From an uncultured Prevotella sp. (lineage in GTDB: Bacteria; Bacteroidota; Bacteroidia; Bacteroidales; Bacteroidaceae): 27,782 nt of DNA. The notes below the pieces were generated by a model, which saw only the letters and a program-made list of their open reading frames with translations, had not been told where the DNA came from and did no database searches. Made by a program: the position numbers and the translations under genes. The stretch is from positions 1 through 27,782 of the forward strand of contig CAMPYJ010000034.1 of assembly GCA_946998205.1 (NCBI GenBank). The letters run 5' to 3'. Shown here in pieces: positions 15,778 to 24,234 of this stretch; position 1 is the stretch's first letter; every line of letters starts with the position of its first letter.

Positions 15778-16014
15778 ATGTCAGAAATTGAAAGCAAAGT
15801 AAAGGCTATTATCGTAGATAAGTTGGGTGTTGATGAGGCTGAGGTAAAGCCAGAGGCAAGTTTCACCAATGATCTGGGTGCCGATTCATTGGATACCGTA
15901 GAGCTGATCATGGAGTTCGAGAAGGAATTCGGTATCTCTATTCCAGACGACAAAGCCGAGAAGATTGCAACCGTAGGTGATGCCATTTCTTACATAGAAG
16001 AGAATGCGAAATAA
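15778..16014 (+). CDS. acpP: Acyl carrier protein
   Basis: A 78-residue acidic carrier of fatty acyl chains. The phosphopantetheine attachment site is the Ser in DLGADSLDTVELIMEFE (residue 38). The family start MSEIESKVKAIIVDKLG is intact and preceded by an A-rich leader (AAAAAAGTTACAATT), as usual for Bacteroidota, which lack strong Shine-Dalgarno sites. It normally forms an operon with fabF. Here a terminator and a family-1 repeat separate the two. Confidence 0.98.
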   Translation: MSEIESKVKAIIVDKLGVDEAEVKPEASFTNDLGADSLDTVELIMEFEKEFGISIPDDKAEKIATVGDAISYIEENAK

Positions 16015-16034
16015 TTAAAAGCATACGATTTTGG

Positions 16035-16061
16035 TTGAGCTGAGGTGTTTTTTCAGCTCAA
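16035..16061 (+). terminator. Rho-independent terminator of acpP
   Basis: A perfect 9-bp stem TTGAGCTGA/TCAGCTCAA (16035-16043 with 16053-16061) with a 9-nt loop and a T-rich tail, 20 bp past the acpP stop. It should partly or fully uncouple acpP from fabF. Confidence 0.75.
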
Positions 16062-16076
16062 TTTCAATTTGCTTTT

Positions 16077-16269
16077 AGGGCGGTTCTATAAATTAGCTTT
16101 GACAGATTGTGAGACTTCTTTTGAGGTTAGCTTGTTTGTGAGTGTAGGAGTATAGCGAGCTATACCACTGCGCGAACAGGGGAATTGGACCAAAAAAAGT
16201 CAGCAAGATGACAAGACGTAAATAGACTGACATAAAAATTTTTACGGTGGTAATTTATAGAACCGTCCT
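16077..16269 (+). repeat. Family-1 MITE-like repeat, copy 4 (between acpP and fabF)
   Basis: A 193-bp element with the same terminal inverted repeats (one mismatch at the right end, CCGTCCT). It is more diverged than the other copies in the outer hairpin arms, but the tip GTATAGC-GA-GCTATAC still pairs. A perfect -7-type box TAGCTTTG (16094-16101) lies just inside the left end, facing fabF. The element ends 25 bp before the fabF ATG. Confidence 0.85.
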
Positions 16270-16294
16270 TTAATCAATTTTTTTTATTCAATCG

Positions 16295-17557
16295 ATGGAA
16301 TTAAAGAGAGTAGTAGTAACAGGACTTGGTGCCGTGACACCTATTGGCAATACGCCTGAAGAAACATGGAAAAGCATGTTGGCCGGTAAGAGTGGTGCTG
16401 CTCCTATTACATTATTTGATGCTTCCAACTTCAAGACGCATTTCGCTTGCGAGGTGAAAGGCTTGAACATCAACGACTATATTGACAGAAAGGCCGCGCG
16501 TAAGCTGGACCGCTACACGCAGTTGGCCATGATTTCGGCCATGCAGGGCGTGAAGGATGCCGGTCTTGACTTGGAAAAAGAAGATAAAACCCGTATCGGT
16601 GTCATTTATGGCGTGGGCATTGGTGGTATAAAGACCTTTGAGGAAGAGGTTTCCTATTATGCTCTGAATAAGCAAGACGGTCCTAAGTTCAGTCCGTTCT
16701 TCATTCCTAAGATGATTGCCGACATCGCTTCCGGACAGATTTCCATTCTCTTTGGATTTAACGGTCCCAACTATACCACGACCAGTGCGTGCGCCTCCTC
16801 AAGCACGGCCTTGTCTTCCGCGTTCAATCTCATTCGTCTGGGAAAGGCCAACATCATCGTTTCCGGTGGTGCCGAGGCGGCTATTACGGCCAGTGGCGTG
16901 GGAGGTTTCAACGCCATGCATGCGTTGTCAACGCGTAATGACGACCCTGAGCATGCTTCAAGGCCGTTCAGTGCCAGTCGTGACGGTTTCGTCATGGGCG
17001 AGGGAGCGGGCTGTCTGATTCTTGAAGAGTTGGAACACGCCAAGGCGCGCGGTGCCAAAATCTACGCTGAAATGATTGGCGAGGGCGCCAGTGCCGACGC
17101 TTATCACATCACGGCCAGCCATCCGGAGGGTCTTGGTGCCAAGCTTGTGATGACCGCAGCCCTGGATGATGCCGGACTGAAGCCGGAGGATATTGATTAC
17201 ATCAACGTGCATGGTACCTCCACACCCGTTGGAGACATCTCTGAGGCCAAGGCCATCAAGGACGTGTTCGGCAGCCATGCGTACAAACTGAACATCAGTT
17301 CTACCAAGAGTATGACCGGCCACTTGCTGGGTGCCGCAGGCGCGGTAGAGGCCATGGCGTGCGTGTTGGCTGTTCAGAACGACGTTGTTCCGCCTACCAT
17401 CAACCACGATGAGGCTGACAAGGATTCGGAAATTGACTATGACTTGAACTTCACGTTCAACAAAGCTCAGCAGCGTGAGGTGCGCGTAGCATTGAGCAAC
17501 ACGTTCGGGTTCGGTGGACATAACGCTTGTGTAGTATTCAAGAAGTATGCTGAGTAA
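16295..17557 (+). CDS. fabF: Beta-ketoacyl-ACP synthase II
   Basis: A 420-residue condensing enzyme of type II fatty acid elongation (acyl-ACP + malonyl-ACP to beta-ketoacyl-ACP + CO2). The catalytic triad is Cys166 in TTTSACASSS, His307 in VHGTST and His343 in TGHLLGAAG. The gating loop GFGGHN is near the C-terminus. The length is normal. The start is chosen at MELKRVVVTGLG, the conserved N-terminus. The gene overlaps rnc by 11 nt. Its upstream region is almost entirely a family-1 repeat, so the promoter may lie in or beyond that element. Confidence 0.98.
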   Translation: MELKRVVVTGLGAVTPIGNTPEETWKSMLAGKSGAAPITLFDASNFKTHFACEVKGLNINDYIDRKAARKLDRYTQLAMISAMQGVKDAGLDLEKEDKTRIGVIYGVGIGGIKTFEEEVSYYALNKQDGPKFSPFFIPKMIADIASGQISILFGFNGPNYTTTSACASSSTALSSAFNLIRLGKANIIVSGGAEAAITASGVGGFNAMHALSTRNDDPEHASRPFSASRDGFVMGEGAGCLILEELEHAKARGAKIYAEMIGEGASADAYHITASHPEGLGAKLVMTAALDDAGLKPEDIDYINVHGTSTPVGDISEAKAIKDVFGSHAYKLNISSTKSMTGHLLGAAGAVEAMACVLAVQNDVVPPTINHDEADKDSEIDYDLNFTFNKAQQREVRVALSNTFGFGGHNACVVFKKYAE

Positions 17558-18599
17558 CATTCTCGATAGGATAAAGCTCCCGTTCCGGCGTGAAAGGGAG
17601 CTTTACTCGTCTTTGTACCATATCATCGGTTTCTATCCACACAACATCAGTTTCTATAAGTTGGCCTTGATGCACAAGAGCGTCATGCGCCGCAATGACA
17701 AGGGCAAGCCCGTGAACAACGAGCGTTTGGAGTTTCTCGGCGATGCCATTCTCGATGCCACCGTGGGACATATCGTGTACGAGCATTTTCCCGGTAAGCG
17801 TGAGGGCTTTCTCACAAACACGCGCAGCAAGCTGGTTCAACGCAGCACGTTGAACAAGTTGGCCAACGAGATGGGCGTTTGCAACCTCATCCTCAGCAGC
17901 GGACGTAACGCCTCTCATAACAGTTACATGGGCGGAAATGCCTTTGAAGCTCTCGTGGGCGCCATCTATTTGGACCGCGGTTACGATGCTTGCATGCGAT
18001 TCATGAAGAATCGTATCTTGAAGGAAATGCTCAACATTGATAAGGTTGCTTACAAGGAAGTGAATTTCAAGAGTAAGCTGATTGAATGGAGTCAGAAAAA
18101 CAGAGTGAAGATCAGTTTCAAGCTGTTGAAACAAAAACTGGATAAAAACGGCAATCCGGTCTTCAGGTATGCAGCCGTACTCGAAGGAGTGGAGGGATGT
18201 TCTGGCGAGGGATTCAGCAAGAAAGAGAGTCAACAGCTGGCCAGCAAGCTAACGTTGGAACAACTGAAACGCAAGCCGCAGTTCATCGATGAGGTGTTTG
18301 CGGCAAAGACCAACCGTACCAAGATGGAGGAAGAACCTGTTGTCATCGTGCCGGACACGCGTCAACAGGATGATTTCATCGTGGTGAAAAACGACAACCT
18401 ACCGGTACAGAAGCACGAGTCGCCTTTCCAAGAGGAGGTGTTTACGGAGTCTCAAGACGAGTTTCGTGAAGAGACACCCGTTGTTTCAGAGTTGTCTGGT
18501 GATATGGATGACCTCCATTTAGACGATATAAGCGCACGAAGAATGAGCGATGAGGAAATCATCGCCAAGGCCGAAGAAGAGGCTTTCTCGGACGAATAA
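17547..18599 (+). CDS. rnc: Ribonuclease III with acidic C-terminal extension
   Basis: A 350-residue dsRNA endonuclease that processes rRNA precursors and structured mRNAs. The catalytic signature NERLEFLGDAILD lies at 58-70 with the metal-binding acidic residues E62 and D66, and the second site is in NAFEALVGAIYLD (E134). A dsRNA-binding domain follows at about 172-243 (NFKSKLIEWSQKN... to SKKESQQLASKLTLEQL). Residues 244-350 form an unusually long, acidic, low-complexity tail ending IIAKAEEEAFSDE, whereas a typical RNase III ends soon after the dsRBD. It begins inside fabF (11-nt overlap), indicating translational coupling. Confidence 0.97.
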   Translation: MLSNILDRIKLPFRRERELYSSLYHIIGFYPHNISFYKLALMHKSVMRRNDKGKPVNNERLEFLGDAILDATVGHIVYEHFPGKREGFLTNTRSKLVQRSTLNKLANEMGVCNLILSSGRNASHNSYMGGNAFEALVGAIYLDRGYDACMRFMKNRILKEMLNIDKVAYKEVNFKSKLIEWSQKNRVKISFKLLKQKLDKNGNPVFRYAAVLEGVEGCSGEGFSKKESQQLASKLTLEQLKRKPQFIDEVFAAKTNRTKMEEEPVVIVPDTRQQDDFIVVKNDNLPVQKHESPFQEEVFTESQDEFREETPVVSELSGDMDDLHLDDISARRMSDEEIIAKAEEEAFSDE

Positions 18600-18690
18600 C
18601 TGCGGCGGCAGCGTGCATGTTGATGCATGCAGTCGGCGTAGCTGTCGGCAGTGGTCGTGTATCGTCCTTTTAATGCAAGTATATAGGTAT

Positions 18691-20538
18691 TTATGTAAGT
18701 AATGATGCGGTTGGTTCAGCTTGTGAATTGGCCGCTTTCTGATCTTCATGGATGAGTTTGAGCAAGTGTTCTACCGCTTCTTCAGTAGGTATGTTTTTCT
18801 CAACACATGTTTGTTTTCTGTACAGAGAAACCTTTCCCGGGCCGGCACCTACATAACCATAATCGGCATCAGCCATCTCTCCAGGTCCGTTGACAATGCA
18901 TCCCATGATGCCAATCTTGAGGCCTTTCATCTCTTTTGTGGAGTCTTTGATGCGCGCGATGGTCTGTTGCAGGTCGTATAAGGTGCGTCCACAGCCCGGA
19001 CAACTGATGTATTCGGTTTTGCTCATGCGCAGTCTTCCCGCCTGTAAGATGTTGAATGCCGTGTCTTCCAGTACGCATTCGGGCAGTTGTCCGTCGTTCA
19101 TGAGCCAGATACCGTCTGTCAATCCGTCAATCATCAATGCCCCCATGTCGGCCGATGCGTCCAGTTGGAAGTCGCTCTTGTCATCATGACGGTACATTTG
19201 AGCGAAGACTACGGGATTGTACACACCGTTGTTCATCATCTCGTGAACCAACGCTCGCTGGTCTCCTACCCTGTTTTGGTGGTTGCTCATGCACACCACA
19301 ACAATCTCGGGATGGGCTTTCAGGCACGCAACATATTCCTCTGCAGGCGTTCCGAACTGCAACACCAGGAACTTGATGTCCGACTTCATGCTGGCAACGA
19401 ATGGCATGGCCATGGACGGAAAGATGGGATATGTGTTTTTCTCACCATGGTATGCGTTGTAATCAACGATATATTTCTGTCCTTCAGCATAGGTAGGAAC
19501 TTGGCTACCCATGTAAATGTAATCAGCATGACGGCCTTTGTTGGAAGTAATGACGACAGGCACGTTGCTTCCACCGATGTTTCCAGCCGCGCGGGTTCTT
19601 CGCCTTTCAGGGCGAAGGTAGTTGAAGTGCGGGTTGGGTTCTGCTGGAATCATCAGGTGTCCGGCACGCTTAGTGACGTAATCTGCCAAGTGTCTGGCCA
19701 CGGGAATCTCACATTCGGGTTCTTCAGAAAGCGATACGCGTATCGTATCTCCAATGCCGTCTGCCAATAAAGCACCGATTCCCACCGCGCTCTTGATGCG
19801 TCCGTCCTCGCCTTCTCCAGCTTCTGTCACGCCAAGGTGTAAGGGATAGTGCATGTCTTCCTTGTCCATCGTGTCGACAAGCAAGCGCACTGACTGCACC
19901 ATCACTACCGTATTGCTTGCTTTGATGGAGATAACAACGTTATCAAATTGCTGTTTTTTGCAGATACGGAGAAACTCCATGCAGCTTTCTACAATGCCTT
20001 CGGGCGTGTCACCGTATCGGTTTCGTATTCTGTCCGACAGCGATCCGTGGTTTACCCCTATGCGAATGGCGGTGTGGTTGGCTTTACAAATGTTGAGAAA
20101 AGGTACAAACCGGTCTTCAATCTTTTTGAGTTCGCGCGCATACTCTTCGTCTGTGTACTCTAATTGGATGAACTTTCGGGCGGGATCCACATAATTTCCC
20201 GGGTTGATGCGAACCTTCTCGGTATGCTGTGCAGCCACATCAGCCACGTTAGCATTAAAGTGTACGTCGGCCACCAGCGGTGTTTCATACCCTTTGGCAT
20301 GCAATCCATCATGGATGTTCTTCAGGTTTTCAGCCTCTCTCCTACCCTGTGTGGTGAGTCGTACCAACTCTCCGCCGGCGCGAATGATGCGTTCTGCCTG
20401 CTCAACGCACGCCTGCGTGTCATTCGTGTCGGTTGTGGTCATCGACTGGATGCGTATCGGATTATCGCCACCAATATCGATATTGCCTACATGTACTACG
20501 TTCGATTTACGGCGTTGATAGTTAAAAAGATCTGTCAT
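18691..20538 (-). CDS. ispG: 4-hydroxy-3-methylbut-2-enyl diphosphate synthase (IspG/GcpE, long form)
   Basis: A 615-residue [4Fe-4S] enzyme of the MEP isoprenoid pathway that makes HMBPP from MEcPP. The N-terminal TIM-barrel includes GGDNPIRIQSMTTTDT and ADVHFNANVA. The C-terminal cluster-binding domain carries EYISCPGCGRTLYDLQ and GIMGCIVNGPGEMADADYGYVG, which supply the three Cys and the Glu. The length of about 600 residues reflects an extra middle domain, as in plants, Chlamydia and Bacteroidota, compared with about 370 in E. coli. It lies 15 bp after purE and converges with rnc. Confidence 0.97.
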   Translation of the reverse strand: MTDLFNYQRRKSNVVHVGNIDIGGDNPIRIQSMTTTDTNDTQACVEQAERIIRAGGELVRLTTQGRREAENLKNIHDGLHAKGYETPLVADVHFNANVADVAAQHTEKVRINPGNYVDPARKFIQLEYTDEEYARELKKIEDRFVPFLNICKANHTAIRIGVNHGSLSDRIRNRYGDTPEGIVESCMEFLRICKKQQFDNVVISIKASNTVVMVQSVRLLVDTMDKEDMHYPLHLGVTEAGEGEDGRIKSAVGIGALLADGIGDTIRVSLSEEPECEIPVARHLADYVTKRAGHLMIPAEPNPHFNYLRPERRRTRAAGNIGGSNVPVVITSNKGRHADYIYMGSQVPTYAEGQKYIVDYNAYHGEKNTYPIFPSMAMPFVASMKSDIKFLVLQFGTPAEEYVACLKAHPEIVVVCMSNHQNRVGDQRALVHEMMNNGVYNPVVFAQMYRHDDKSDFQLDASADMGALMIDGLTDGIWLMNDGQLPECVLEDTAFNILQAGRLRMSKTEYISCPGCGRTLYDLQQTIARIKDSTKEMKGLKIGIMGCIVNGPGEMADADYGYVGAGPGKVSLYRKQTCVEKNIPTEEAVEHLLKLIHEDQKAANSQAEPTASLLT

Positions 20539-20553
20539 GTGTACACGCTTCTC

Positions 20554-21069
20554 TTAGTTAGTCTTGTATTCGTAATCTTTTATTTGTGCCAAATCAGCAT
20601 TTGCTTTTGTGATTTTGGCACCCAATCCAGCTTTGTGATCTTTGATTTTTTGTGCGATTGACTCGTCTGTCAGTGCCAGCATCTCCACCGCGAGGATAGC
20701 AGCGTTCATGGAAGCGTTAACCCCTACCGTGGCAACAGGAATGCCCGGTGGCATCTGTATGATGCTGAGCATGGCGTCTAAGCCGTCCAACATTCCTTTA
20801 ATGGGAACGCCGATGACGGGCAACGTGGTGTTGGCGGCAATCACGCCAGGCAGCGCAGCAGCCATTCCGGCAGCGGCAATGATCACTTTGATGCCTCTGT
20901 TTGCGGCCCCTTTGGCAAACTCTTCAACGGCAGCGGGCGTGCGGTGAGCTGACAAAGCGTTTACCTCAAAGGGTATTTTCAGGTCGTTCAGAAACTTACA
21001 CGCTTTCTCCATGACTGGGAGATCGCTTGTGCTACCCATGATGATGCTTACTAATGGTTTCATGTTCAT
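20554..21069 (-). CDS. purE: N5-carboxyaminoimidazole ribonucleotide mutase
   Basis: A 171-residue class I PurE that converts N5-CAIR to CAIR in purine synthesis. The motif set is IIMGSTSDLPVMEKA, the catalytic-loop VNALSAHRTP, AAAGMAAALPGVIAA and GVPIKGMLDGLDAMLSIIQMPPGIPVATV. A second in-frame ATG (MKPLVS) two codons later could be the true start. It lies between the PAP2-like gene (20 bp upstream) and ispG (15 bp downstream), probably in one transcript. Confidence 0.97.
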   Translation of the reverse strand: MNMKPLVSIIMGSTSDLPVMEKACKFLNDLKIPFEVNALSAHRTPAAVEEFAKGAANRGIKVIIAAAGMAAALPGVIAANTTLPVIGVPIKGMLDGLDAMLSIIQMPPGIPVATVGVNASMNAAILAVEMLALTDESIAQKIKDHKAGLGAKITKANADLAQIKDYEYKTN

Positions 21070-21089
21070 ATTGTTTTAAGAGATTGATT

Positions 21090-21710
21090 TCAAATCATTG
21101 AGATAATGTAGAAGGCGGCTGTCAGGCCAACGATGAATCCAACGTTCACCTGTGACAGCGTGTGTTGCTTGAGAATGATGCGGCTCGACCCCACCAATCC
21201 GGCGAATAAGGTGGCCAGACAGAGCCACCATGTGGGATTGAACTGAAACAACATGGCAAACGACATCAATGCGCCTGTCACGCCACCGATGGCTGCCGAG
21301 TGGGTAGATATCTTCCACCAGACGTTGATGAGCGCGCAGATAATCTGGATGGCGAGTGCCGTGATGAGGATGCTGCTGATGAAATGTGGGATGTGATACA
21401 GGTTCATGATGTAGTAACATGCGAAGTAACACACTATCGAGATGATGTAAGGCACCATTCGTCGCTCCTTCATTCCCAGCTCGTGCAGTGTCCATCCCTG
21501 GTATTTTCGATACAGGTGTATCAGCAAGGTTGGCAGCAACACGGTGAAAAGATACACCATCATGATGACGGTAAGCTTGTAATACCAAGGAACCAGCCTG
21601 TTGAGATAACTCAACATGAACAGTGCTACCAGTCCAAGCACGGGCAGATAGAAGGGTGTGAAGACGATGCTTATCGTCCGAGCGGCCAAAATAATGTTTT
21701 TTTCTTTCAT
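21090..21710 (-). CDS. PAP2-like integral membrane protein
   Basis: This 206-residue protein has about six hydrophobic segments. It resembles PAP2 phosphatases in the pair KISTHSAAIGGVTG (the C2-like motif, usually PSGHS) and SRIILKQHTLSQVNVGFIVG (the C3-like SR.....H....V motif). The usual C1 motif K......RP is not obvious, and the C3 Asp after the His is Gln here (HTLSQV against HT..DV). The fold is therefore likely but catalysis on lipid phosphates is uncertain. The chosen frame is supported by its hydrophobic pattern. The overlapping frame at 21076-21720 is a shadow. Confidence 0.8.
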   Translation of the reverse strand: MKEKNIILAARTISIVFTPFYLPVLGLVALFMLSYLNRLVPWYYKLTVIMMVYLFTVLLPTLLIHLYRKYQGWTLHELGMKERRMVPYIISIVCYFACYYIMNLYHIPHFISSILITALAIQIICALINVWWKISTHSAAIGGVTGALMSFAMLFQFNPTWWLCLATLFAGLVGSSRIILKQHTLSQVNVGFIVGLTAAFYIISMI

Positions 21711-21717
21711 ATTGTGT

Positions 21718-21744
21718 CATCCGCAGGTTGTGTCTTTGCGGATG
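21718..21744 (-). other. Stem-loop in the leader of the PAP2-like gene
   Basis: CATCCGCA (21718-21725) pairs with TGCGGATG (21737-21744), an 8-bp stem with an 11-nt loop. It lies 8 bp before the PAP2-like ATG and 48 bp past the rpoN stop. No T-run follows on the minus strand, so it is not a clear terminator. Confidence 0.4.
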
Positions 21745-21791
21745 GTTTCTTCTTCATGTTTTAGCGTCATTCATGACAAACGATGCGTCAA

Positions 21792-23285
21792 TCATTCTTT
21801 CCTGAGCCGTGCAACCGATAGTCCTAATTGCTCTCTGTACTTGGCTACGGTGCGTCGGGCCACGGGGAATCCCATCTTTCTCAGTTCCTTGGCCAGCGCC
21901 TCGTCACTGAACGGCTTGCGTTTGTCCTCGTGTTCGATTACTTCTTTCAGTGCCAGTTTGATTTTCCGGGTAGAGAGTTCTTCCCCCTCATCGGTGGTGT
22001 AGCTGTCGGTGAAGAAGAACCTGAGCGGGAAAGTGCCCCATTTCGTCTGTGCATACTTGATGTTGCTCACGCGCGAGATGGTAGAGATGTCCAGTCCGGT
22101 CTTGTCGGCTATGTCTTTCAGAATCATGGGTTTGAGGTCTGACTCGTCACCGTCGAGGAAGAACTTACGCTGCCAGTCTATAATCGCTTTCATCGTTATG
22201 TACAGCGTATGTCGGCGTTGTTTAATGGCATCGATGAACCCTTGCGCCTTGTCAACTTTCTGTTTGGCGTACAACAGCGCTTCCTTTTCCTGCCTGTTCA
22301 TGTTCTCCTTGTTGTTCTTGTAGGTGTCCACCATGTCGGAAAACGATGGAGAGATGGTAAGTTGTGGAATTTTTCCCTGGCTCAGTGTGAACGATATGTT
22401 GTTGTTGTCATCCACATCGATGATAAAGTCGGGTGTGATTTGCTGGACGTTCCTGCCCATGGTCTCGCCCATTGATGCGCCAGGTTTGGGATTGAGCTTG
22501 CGTATCTCTTCTTGAACCGCACGAAGTTGCAAGTCGGATAGTTTGAGGTTGGCCTGTATCTTGTCCCAATGTTTCTTGGTGAACGCGTCAAACTGACTGG
22601 TCACCACTTGCTGCAAGATGTCTTTGAGTTTGCTCTCCGGACGCCTTTCCACCTGCAACAGCAGACACTCTTGCAGCGACCTGGCGCCGATGCCCGCAGG
22701 GTCGAACCCTTGCAGGATATACAATACCTCCTCTATTTGCGTGGTCGTGACGTCGATGTTGTGGTAGATGGCCAGTTCGTCACTAATCGATTCTGCATCC
22801 TTTCGCAGGTAGCCGTCGTCGTCGAGCGAGCCGATGAGATATTCCATCACGTCTTTCTGCGTGTCCGTGAGGTTCTCCATCATCATCTGCTCTTTCAGTT
22901 TGTCGTAGAAAGATTTGGTGTCTCCGTAAACAATCTCCTCATAGTCGGCGTTGTCTTGCGGATGATAAGCCCCGTAAGCGTCAGGCATCTCGTCGTCCCT
23001 ACCGATGTTTTCCAGGGCTTTGTCCAATGCTTCTTCGCGCTCTTCGCGTTCAGTCCGCTCGGCAAAGTCTTCCTCCCGTTCGTCCCGTCCGTCTGTTTCA
23101 TCCTCATGGTGTTCCTCCCCTTCGGCTTTCTCCAACGCCGGATTGTCATCCAGTTCGGCGTTGACGCTCTCCTCCAGTTCGGTCAACGGCATCTCCAGCA
23201 GCTTCACTTGCAACATCTGTTGCTGTGACAGTCGTTGTACCTGCTGTTGTCGTTGTTCTTGAGTCTGTATGAGTTTGTTGGCCAT
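21792..23285 (-). CDS. rpoN: RNA polymerase sigma-54 factor
   Basis: A 497-residue alternative sigma factor that needs an AAA+ activator to open promoters. Region I is Gln/Leu-rich (LIQTQEQRQQQVQRLSQQQM...LEMPLTELEESV...NPALE). Region II is strongly acidic (EEHHEDETDGRDEREEDFAERTE). The core-binding and HTH regions follow, and the RpoN box is ARRTVAKYRE near the C-terminus. The open frame continues 60 codons upstream, but those residues are unlike sigma-54. MANKLIQTQEQR matches the family start, so I place the start at 23285. A -7-like box TATTTTTG (23351-23358, minus) lies upstream. Confidence 0.97.
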   Translation of the reverse strand: MANKLIQTQEQRQQQVQRLSQQQMLQVKLLEMPLTELEESVNAELDDNPALEKAEGEEHHEDETDGRDEREEDFAERTEREEREEALDKALENIGRDDEMPDAYGAYHPQDNADYEEIVYGDTKSFYDKLKEQMMMENLTDTQKDVMEYLIGSLDDDGYLRKDAESISDELAIYHNIDVTTTQIEEVLYILQGFDPAGIGARSLQECLLLQVERRPESKLKDILQQVVTSQFDAFTKKHWDKIQANLKLSDLQLRAVQEEIRKLNPKPGASMGETMGRNVQQITPDFIIDVDDNNNISFTLSQGKIPQLTISPSFSDMVDTYKNNKENMNRQEKEALLYAKQKVDKAQGFIDAIKQRRHTLYITMKAIIDWQRKFFLDGDESDLKPMILKDIADKTGLDISTISRVSNIKYAQTKWGTFPLRFFFTDSYTTDEGEELSTRKIKLALKEVIEHEDKRKPFSDEALAKELRKMGFPVARRTVAKYREQLGLSVARLRKE

Positions 23286-23461
23286 TGCTGTATATCCAGT
23301 CCCTTCAGAAGATGTGCGCGTGCGTTCTTCACGCCCTGTTGACGCACATGCAAAAATACAAAAGATATTCTTATAATCCGCTTCTTTGCGGGGTAATTTT
23401 CCAAGATTGCCCAGCCGGCAGGCTCGCTTTCGGTTGGCGCACGCTGGGAAAGCAACCTCCG
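23286..23461 (-). promoter_or_regulatory. rpoN leader region with -7 box
   Basis: This 176-bp gap precedes rpoN. On the minus strand it holds TATTTTTG (23351-23358) and no good TTTG at the expected distance. A small CCGC/GCGG stem (about 23380-23395) followed by an A/T-rich stretch may terminate the upstream gene. A longer CCCAGC/GCTGGG pairing lies just past that gene's stop. No gene is supported here. Confidence 0.4.
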
Positions 23462-24118
23462 TCAATCCTTAAAATAATCCTTGAGCTGTGCGGCCAGCGC
23501 GGCCAAGTGTTCCGGATTGGCATTGCCATAACGCTGCCAAATGTCCTGACAGGGTACGAGCAGCGGGTGAATCATCATGTCATCACGATTCAGGTATGGG
23601 TCACAGAACTTGAAAACCGTCATCACGTCCACGATTTTTCCTGGTTTCAGGCGCATCAATTTGGCCAGACAGACAATCTCGGGCGTTTCGGCTACCATGG
23701 TAATGGGTACGAGCCTGAAATACAAATCCAAGATGATGATGAGCATCATCGGTGTGAGTTCCGCGTCAACTGCGAGCGGTTTGAAGTCGTGTTCAAAAGA
23801 TTCGTTCACCTCTACCCCATCGTAAAACAACACTGCTTGTCCAAATCCCCGCATCTTTCTCAGCAACTTAACCCCACGAGCCAATTTGTTAGGGTGCTCG
23901 GCATACTCGTTCCACAGCTTTTCCAAGCGTGGCGTGTCCAGTCGTCTCAGCCGAAACATCTGTCCGTATAAGGTCTGTGGCGGTATATGTAGTTCCAGGC
24001 TAAGGTCAACCATGGCGCGCGAATACAAGGCTTTCACGCCAATAGGCTTCTTCAGGTACAGTTGCATCAACAGCAACCAACAGTCGTCCGACCATTCATT
24101 GGGTATTGACATGATCAT
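23462..24118 (-). CDS. Hypothetical protein, Bacteroidales-type
   Basis: A 218-residue protein that I do not recognise as a family of known function. It appears soluble: no signal peptide, and only moderately hydrophobic segments such as LTPMMLIIILDLYFRLVPITMV (about 121-142). The N-terminal half, with ALYSRAMVDLSLELHIPPQTLYGQMFRLRRLDTPRLEKLWNEYAEHP, reads like a helix-turn-helix-type segment followed by a basic region, so nucleic-acid binding is possible but unproven. A second ATG two codons in (MSIPNEWSDD) is an equally good start. It sits upstream of rpoN on the same strand, behind its own promoter. Confidence 0.8.
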   Translation of the reverse strand: MIMSIPNEWSDDCWLLLMQLYLKKPIGVKALYSRAMVDLSLELHIPPQTLYGQMFRLRRLDTPRLEKLWNEYAEHPNKLARGVKLLRKMRGFGQAVLFYDGVEVNESFEHDFKPLAVDAELTPMMLIIILDLYFRLVPITMVAETPEIVCLAKLMRLKPGKIVDVMTVFKFCDPYLNRDDMMIHPLLVPCQDIWQRYGNANPEHLAALAAQLKDYFKD

Positions 24119-24196
24119 TCATTGTTTTGACAAAAAGAGCATGCGCAGCTTGCAAGGATGCGTGTTTTACGCATTTGCAGCGAAAACTCTTTGTGG

Positions 24197-24228
24197 CAAA
24201 GATAACATAAGTTTTGCAAAGCATCAAG
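24197..24228 (-). promoter_or_regulatory. Promoter of the hypothetical gene at 23462-24118
   Basis: On the minus strand, CTTG (24225-24228, 3 of 4 to TTTG), a 20-bp spacer and TATCTTTG (24197-24204). It stands back to back with the phosphatase promoter at 24235-24266. Confidence 0.55.
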
Positions 24229-24234
24229 TAAACG

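Noticed and set aside
20164..20661. 165-residue plus-strand frame over ispG/purE
   Set aside because: Antisense shadow of two well-supported genes. Similar shadows over pckA, leuS, fabF and rpoN were also left out.
23286..23465. 60-codon N-terminal extension of rpoN
   Set aside because: Residues are unlike sigma-54 region I. The conserved start MANKLIQTQEQR is at 23285 and a -7 box lies inside the extension.
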